A stretch of DNA of 8,038 nt from Burkholderiales bacterium. Lineage in GTDB: Bacteria > Pseudomonadota > Gammaproteobacteria > Burkholderiales > SG8-39. Location: the NCBI GenBank assembly GCA_017880745.1, contig JADGRR010000116.1:1-8038 (forward strand). The letters are read 5' to 3'. The notes beneath the pieces are model-generated. The model worked only from the letters and a program-made list of their open reading frames with translations, did no database searches and was not told the origin of the DNA. A program made the position numbers and the translations under genes. Numbering within the stretch: the first letter of the stretch is position 1; each line of letters begins with the position of its first letter. Shown here in pieces: positions 4,880 to 8,038 of the stretch.

Positions 4880-6228
4880 GTAGTGGTATGAGCGGCATCG
4901 CCGAGGTGCTGCTCAACCTCGGCTACCAGGTCACGGGCTCCGATCTGGGCGCCAATGCCGCGACCCAGCGCCTCGCCGGCCTGGGCGCCGCGGTGCATAT
5001 CGGACACGCGGCCGAGCACCTGGCCGACGCCGACGTCGTGGTCGTGTCTACCGCGGTGGGCAACAACAATCCGGAAGTGATGGCGGCGCGCGCGCGGCGC
5101 ATTCCAGTGGTGCCGCGCGCACTGATGCTGGCCGAACTGATGCGCCTGAAGCAGGGTATCGCGATTGCGGGCACCCACGGCAAGACCACCACCACCAGCC
5201 TCGTGGCGAGCGTGCTCGCCGAGGCCGGACTCGATCCCACTTTCGTCATCGGCGGCCGGCTCACCAGCGCCGCCTCGAACGCGCGCCTGGGTGCGGGCGA
5301 GTTCATCGTGGTCGAGGCCGACGAGTCGGACGCTTCGTTTCTGCATCTGCAGCCGGTGGTGGCCGTGGTCACCAACATCGACGCCGACCACATGGAGACC
5401 TACCAGCACGATTTCGCGCGGCTGAAACAGGCTTTCGTCGCGTTCCTGCAGAACCTGCCCTTCTACGGCGCGGCGGTGCTGTGCACCGACGACAAGCACG
5501 TGCGCGAAATCCAGCCATTCGTGTCCAAGCCGGTCGTGAGCTACGGTTTCGGCGCTGACGCCATGGTCCGCGCGGAGAACGTCAGCCATTGCGGGGGCAA
5601 GATGCGCTTCCATGCGGTGCGCGAAGGCAGGGCCAAAGTGCTCGACGTCACGCTCAACCTGCCGGGCAGGCACAACGTGCAGAACGCCCTTGCCGCGATC
5701 GCCGTCGCCACCGAACTGGGGCTGGAGGACGCCGCCATCGTCAAGGCGCTGGCGGAGTTCCGCGGCGTCGCCCGGCGCTTCCAGAGCTACGATGCGATTG
5801 CGGCCAAAGGCGGCGGCAGCTTCACCCTGATCGACGATTACGGCCACCATCCGGCCGAGATGCAGGCGACGCTAGACGCGGCGCGCGGCGCCTTCCCCGG
5901 ACGGCGCATCGTGCTCGCGTTCCAGCCGCACCGCTACACGCGCACACGCGACCTGTTCGAAGACTTCGTCAAAGTGCTCTCGGGTGCGGATGCGCTGCTT
6001 CTGGCCGAGGTCTATGCCGCGGGCGAGGCGCCGATCGTCGCGGCCGACGGCAGGACGCTGGCGCGCGCGGTGCGCGTCGCCGGCCGCGTCGAGCCGGTGT
6101 TCGTCGAGAACATCGCCGACATGCCCGCCGCGATCCGCGCGGTGGCAAAGGACGGCGATGTGGTGGTCACCATGGGCGCGGGCTCGATTGGCGGCGTGCC
6201 GGCCGCGCTTGCCAGGGCGGCGGAGTGA
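4837..6228 (+). CDS. murC: UDP-N-acetylmuramate--L-alanine ligase MurC
   Basis: MurC is the cytoplasmic ATP-dependent ligase that attaches L-alanine to UDP-MurNAc, starting the stem peptide. It has 463 aa from ATG 4837, somewhat shorter than E. coli (491). The N-terminal Rossmann loop is HFVGIGGSGMSGIAEVL, the ATP loop GTHGKTTTT begins at residue 112, VEADESDASFLHLQP and NIDADHMETY (180-188) follow, and DDYGHHPAE (333-341) and QPHRYTRT (363-370) mark the C-terminal half. The frame is also open back to a TTG at 4807, adding ten residues (MEPPLPTGPS). I prefer 4837 because the protein then begins MKHKVKRIHFVGIGG like the family and the upstream ORF stop makes an ATGA overlap. The ribosome binding site is weak (TGGA at 4827-4830). 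The upstream copy of its first 43 bp is the notable oddity. murB follows after only 3 nt. Confidence 0.96.
   Translation: MKHKVKRIHFVGIGGSGMSGIAEVLLNLGYQVTGSDLGANAATQRLAGLGAAVHIGHAAEHLADADVVVVSTAVGNNNPEVMAARARRIPVVPRALMLAELMRLKQGIAIAGTHGKTTTTSLVASVLAEAGLDPTFVIGGRLTSAASNARLGAGEFIVVEADESDASFLHLQPVVAVVTNIDADHMETYQHDFARLKQAFVAFLQNLPFYGAAVLCTDDKHVREIQPFVSKPVVSYGFGADAMVRAENVSHCGGKMRFHAVREGRAKVLDVTLNLPGRHNVQNALAAIAVATELGLEDAAIVKALAEFRGVARRFQSYDAIAAKGGGSFTLIDDYGHHPAEMQATLDAARGAFPGRRIVLAFQPHRYTRTRDLFEDFVKVLSGADALLLAEVYAAGEAPIVAADGRTLARAVRVAGRVEPVFVENIADMPAAIRAVAKDGDVVVTMGAGSIGGVPAALARAAE
6222..6225 (+). promoter_or_regulatory. Ribosome binding site choosing the murB start
   Basis: GGAG at the end of murC lies 6 nt before ATG 6232 and 12 nt before the in-frame ATG 6238. 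The spacing favours 6232 as the murB start. Confidence 0.6.
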
Positions 6229-6231
6229 GAG

Positions 6232-7164
6232 ATGCATATGGCTGAGCCAGGACATCTCGGCAATCCGGCGCTGCGCGGCAGATTGCTCGTTGACGAGCCG
6301 ATGCGCAAGCACGTCACCTGGCGCACCGGCGGCGCCGCGGATCTCGCCTACGCTCCCGCCGACCTGGACGATGCGGCACAGTTCCTGCGCACCCTGCCTG
6401 CAGGTGAGCCCGTCTATTTCATCGGCCTGGGCAGCAATGTGCTGGTGCGCGATGGAGGCATTCGCGGCACGGTCATACTGATGCACTCCAGCCATGCGGC
6501 CATGCATATGGACGGCGCGCTCGTCTATGCCGAAGCGCGCGCGGCCAGTCCCAAGGTGGCGCGCTATGCCGCGACCCACGGCTACGTCGGCGCCGAGTTC
6601 CTCGCCGGCATCCCGGGAACTGTGGGTGGCGCGCTGGCAATGAACGCAGGCTGTTACGGCAGCGAAACCTGGGACAGGGTGCAACGCGTGCTCATGCTCC
6701 GGCGCAGCGGCGAGTTGCTCGAGCGCAGTCCCAGCGATTTCGCTATCGGCTACCGCCACGCTGCATTGAAAGACGGCGAACTCGGCGCGGACGAATGGTT
6801 TGCCGCCGCCTGGTTCGGTTTCGAGCGCGGCGACGGCGCGGCGGCGCTCGATCGCATCAGGGAACTGCTGCAACGGCGCATCAGCGAGCAACCATTGACA
6901 CTGCCCAACGCCGGTTCGGTATTCCGCAATCCGCCAGGCGATCACGCCGCGCGCCTGATCGACGCCTGCGGCCTGAAGGGTTATGCCGTCGGCGGTGTGC
7001 GCGTGTCGGAAAAGCACGCAAACTTCATCGTCAACGTAAAAGGCCGCGGCAGCGCCGCCGACATCGAAAACCTGATCGAGCATGTGCGGCATACCGTGCT
7101 GGCAAAGCACGGCGTCGAACTCGTCGCCGAAGTGCGCATCATCGGGGAAAGGGCGGCGCCATGA
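6232..7164 (+). CDS. murB: UDP-N-acetylenolpyruvoylglucosamine reductase MurB, type II-like
   Basis: MurB is a cytoplasmic FAD- and NADPH-dependent enzyme that reduces UDP-GlcNAc-enolpyruvate to UDP-MurNAc, the MurC substrate. It has 310 aa. FAD-domain marks are RKHVTWRTGGAADLAYAP near the N-terminus, FIGLGSNVLVRDGGIRG, and EFLAGIPGTVGGALAMNAGCYGSE. The catalytic site is visible: IGYRHA with R175, LPNAGSVFRNP with the proton-donor serine S229, and AEVRIIG with E300. The length and the form of the LPNAGSVFRNP region point to the shorter type II form rather than the approximately 340-aa type I enzyme of E. coli; this assignment is from memory. ATG 6232 follows the murC stop by 3 nt with GGAG in place; ATG 6238 is an alternative. 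The stop overlaps ddl as ATGA. In E. coli, murB lies outside the dcw cluster, whereas here it sits between murC and ddl. Confidence 0.96.
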   Translation: MHMAEPGHLGNPALRGRLLVDEPMRKHVTWRTGGAADLAYAPADLDDAAQFLRTLPAGEPVYFIGLGSNVLVRDGGIRGTVILMHSSHAAMHMDGALVYAEARAASPKVARYAATHGYVGAEFLAGIPGTVGGALAMNAGCYGSETWDRVQRVLMLRRSGELLERSPSDFAIGYRHAALKDGELGADEWFAAAWFGFERGDGAAALDRIRELLQRRISEQPLTLPNAGSVFRNPPGDHAARLIDACGLKGYAVGGVRVSEKHANFIVNVKGRGSAADIENLIEHVRHTVLAKHGVELVAEVRIIGERAAP

Positions 7165-8038
7165 ACGCCAAGGCCTTCGGCAAAGTTGCCGTGCTGCTCG
7201 GCGGCCGCTCGGCCGAGCGCGAAGTGTCGCTCAAGAGCGGCGCGATGGTGTTGCGCGCATTGCGCGCGCGGGGCATAGACGCACATTCCTTCGATCCGCA
7301 GCAACGCGACCTCGCCGCGCTGATCGCGGAGAAATTCGATCGCGTGTTCATCGCGCTGCACGGCCGTTACGGCGAGGACGGCACCATTCAGGGCGCGCTG
7401 GAATTGCTCGGCATTCCCTACACCGGTTCGGGGGTGCTGGCGAGCGCCCTGGCGATGGATAAATGGCGCACCAAGCTCGTGTGGCACGCGGCCGGCGTTC
7501 CGACGCCGCCCTATGCGCTGCTCGACCGTGACAGCGATTTCAAGGCGGTGGTTGCCAGCCTCGGCCTGCCCATCATGGTCAAGCCCGCCAACGAGGGCTC
7601 CAGCATAGGCATGAGCAAGGTGCGCGCGGCTGCCGACCTGGAAGAGGCCTACGCCCTGGCGGTGAATTACGACAAGCTGGTGATCGCCGAACAATTCATC
7701 GACGGAATCGAACTTACGGCCGCGGTGCTGGGCGACGAGCCGCTGCCGCTGATCAAGCTCGAGACTCCGCGCGATTTCTACGACTACGACGCCAAATACG
7801 TCACCGACGATACGCGCTACCTCATTCCCTGCGGCCTGACCGGTAGCGCGGAATCTGCCGTGCAGCAGCAGGTAATGGCCGCATTCGGCACGCTCGGCTG
7901 CAGCGGCTGGGGGCGCGTCGATCTGATGCTCGATGGCGCAGGCAAGCCCTGGTTCATCGAAGTGAATACTTCGCCCGGCATGACCGATCACTCGCTGGTG
8001 CCGATGGCGGCACGCCATGCCGGCCTGTCGTTCGAAGA
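7161..8038 (+). CDS. ddlB: D-alanine--D-alanine ligase (DdlB type), 3'-truncated by window edge
   Basis: Ddl is a cytoplasmic ATP-grasp enzyme that joins two D-alanines for the later MurF step. The frame is open from ATG 7161 to the window end, giving 292 complete codons of a protein normally a little over 300 aa, so only the last few residues are missing. Active-site positions can be placed against E. coli DdlB: GGRSAEREVSLKSG with E19 (E15), ALHGRYGEDG with H67 (H63), KPANEGSSIGMSKV with S147 (S150), FYDYDAKY with Y213 (Y216), GRVDLML with R252 (R255), and EVNTSPGMTDHSLVP with E267 and N269 (E270, N272). The start shares ATGA with the murB stop, behind a purine-rich GGGGAAAGGG at 7144-7153. 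ftsQ would be expected next in a typical cluster; this is not visible here. ddlB is preferred over ddlA because of the dcw location. Confidence 0.96.
   Translation, partial: MNAKAFGKVAVLLGGRSAEREVSLKSGAMVLRALRARGIDAHSFDPQQRDLAALIAEKFDRVFIALHGRYGEDGTIQGALELLGIPYTGSGVLASALAMDKWRTKLVWHAAGVPTPPYALLDRDSDFKAVVASLGLPIMVKPANEGSSIGMSKVRAAADLEEAYALAVNYDKLVIAEQFIDGIELTAAVLGDEPLPLIKLETPRDFYDYDAKYVTDDTRYLIPCGLTGSAESAVQQQVMAAFGTLGCSGWGRVDLMLDGAGKPWFIEVNTSPGMTDHSLVPMAARHAGLSFE

Noticed and set aside
5588..5600. Further copy of the ftsW-murG repeat inside murC
   Set aside because: Only TGCGGGGGCA is shared, the palindromic partner arm is missing, and the codons fit MurC; this is chance in a GC-rich sequence.
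4585..5850. Long minus-strand open frame (421 codons) opposite murC
   Set aside because: It is the antisense shadow of a GC-rich gene. The composition is His/Arg/Ala-rich with no recognisable domain.
5872..7110. Long minus-strand open frame (412 codons) opposite murC and murB
   Set aside because: It crosses two clearly real plus-strand genes and shows no domain or ribosome binding site; it is a high-GC shadow frame.

Overview
This window is an internal piece of the dcw (division and cell wall) cluster of a GC-rich Gram-negative bacterium. All genes lie on the + strand, in the order mraY (5' end missing) - murD - ftsW - murG - small unknown ORF - murC - murB - ddl (3' end missing). Protein character (MurG beginning MARTIMIMAGGTGGH, a long MraY loop, a MurD with an extra Q/P/R-rich linker) and the in-cluster order murC-murB-ddl suggest a betaproteobacterium, perhaps of the Nitrosomonadales/Rhodocyclales type. 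That placement is inference from memory of family patterns, not a computed phylogeny.

Layout. Positions 2-3358 are tightly packed: mraY and murD share an ATGA overlap, and murD and ftsW overlap by 17 bp. Positions 3359-3464 are a gap holding three palindromic, REP-like hairpins, the first of which contains the ftsW stop codon. Positions 3465-4720 hold murG and, joined to it by an ATGA overlap behind a near-ideal Shine-Dalgarno, a 65-aa ORF of unknown function. Positions 4721-4836 are a second gap. It carries a partial, diverged copy of the first 43 bp of murC, read as a 28-aa ORF whose stop overlaps the true murC start (ATGA). Positions 4837-8038 are packed again: murC, a 3-nt gap, murB, an ATGA overlap, then ddl running off the end.

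How the genes work together. MurB and MurC make UDP-MurNAc and add L-Ala. MurD adds D-Glu, and Ddl makes D-Ala-D-Ala for the later MurF step. MraY loads the finished UDP-MurNAc-pentapeptide onto undecaprenyl phosphate (lipid I), MurG adds GlcNAc (lipid II), and FtsW polymerises lipid II at the division septum. The core enzymes look intact and ordinary.

The unusual content is concentrated on both sides of murG plus the small ORF: the palindromic repeats, a patch of atypical glycine codons at the start of murG, the unknown small ORF, and the duplicated murC start. No RNA genes, CRISPR arrays, insertion sequences or clear promoters/terminators were seen. The two intergenic gaps are about 106 and 116 bp, so no gene-free stretch exceeds 300 bp.
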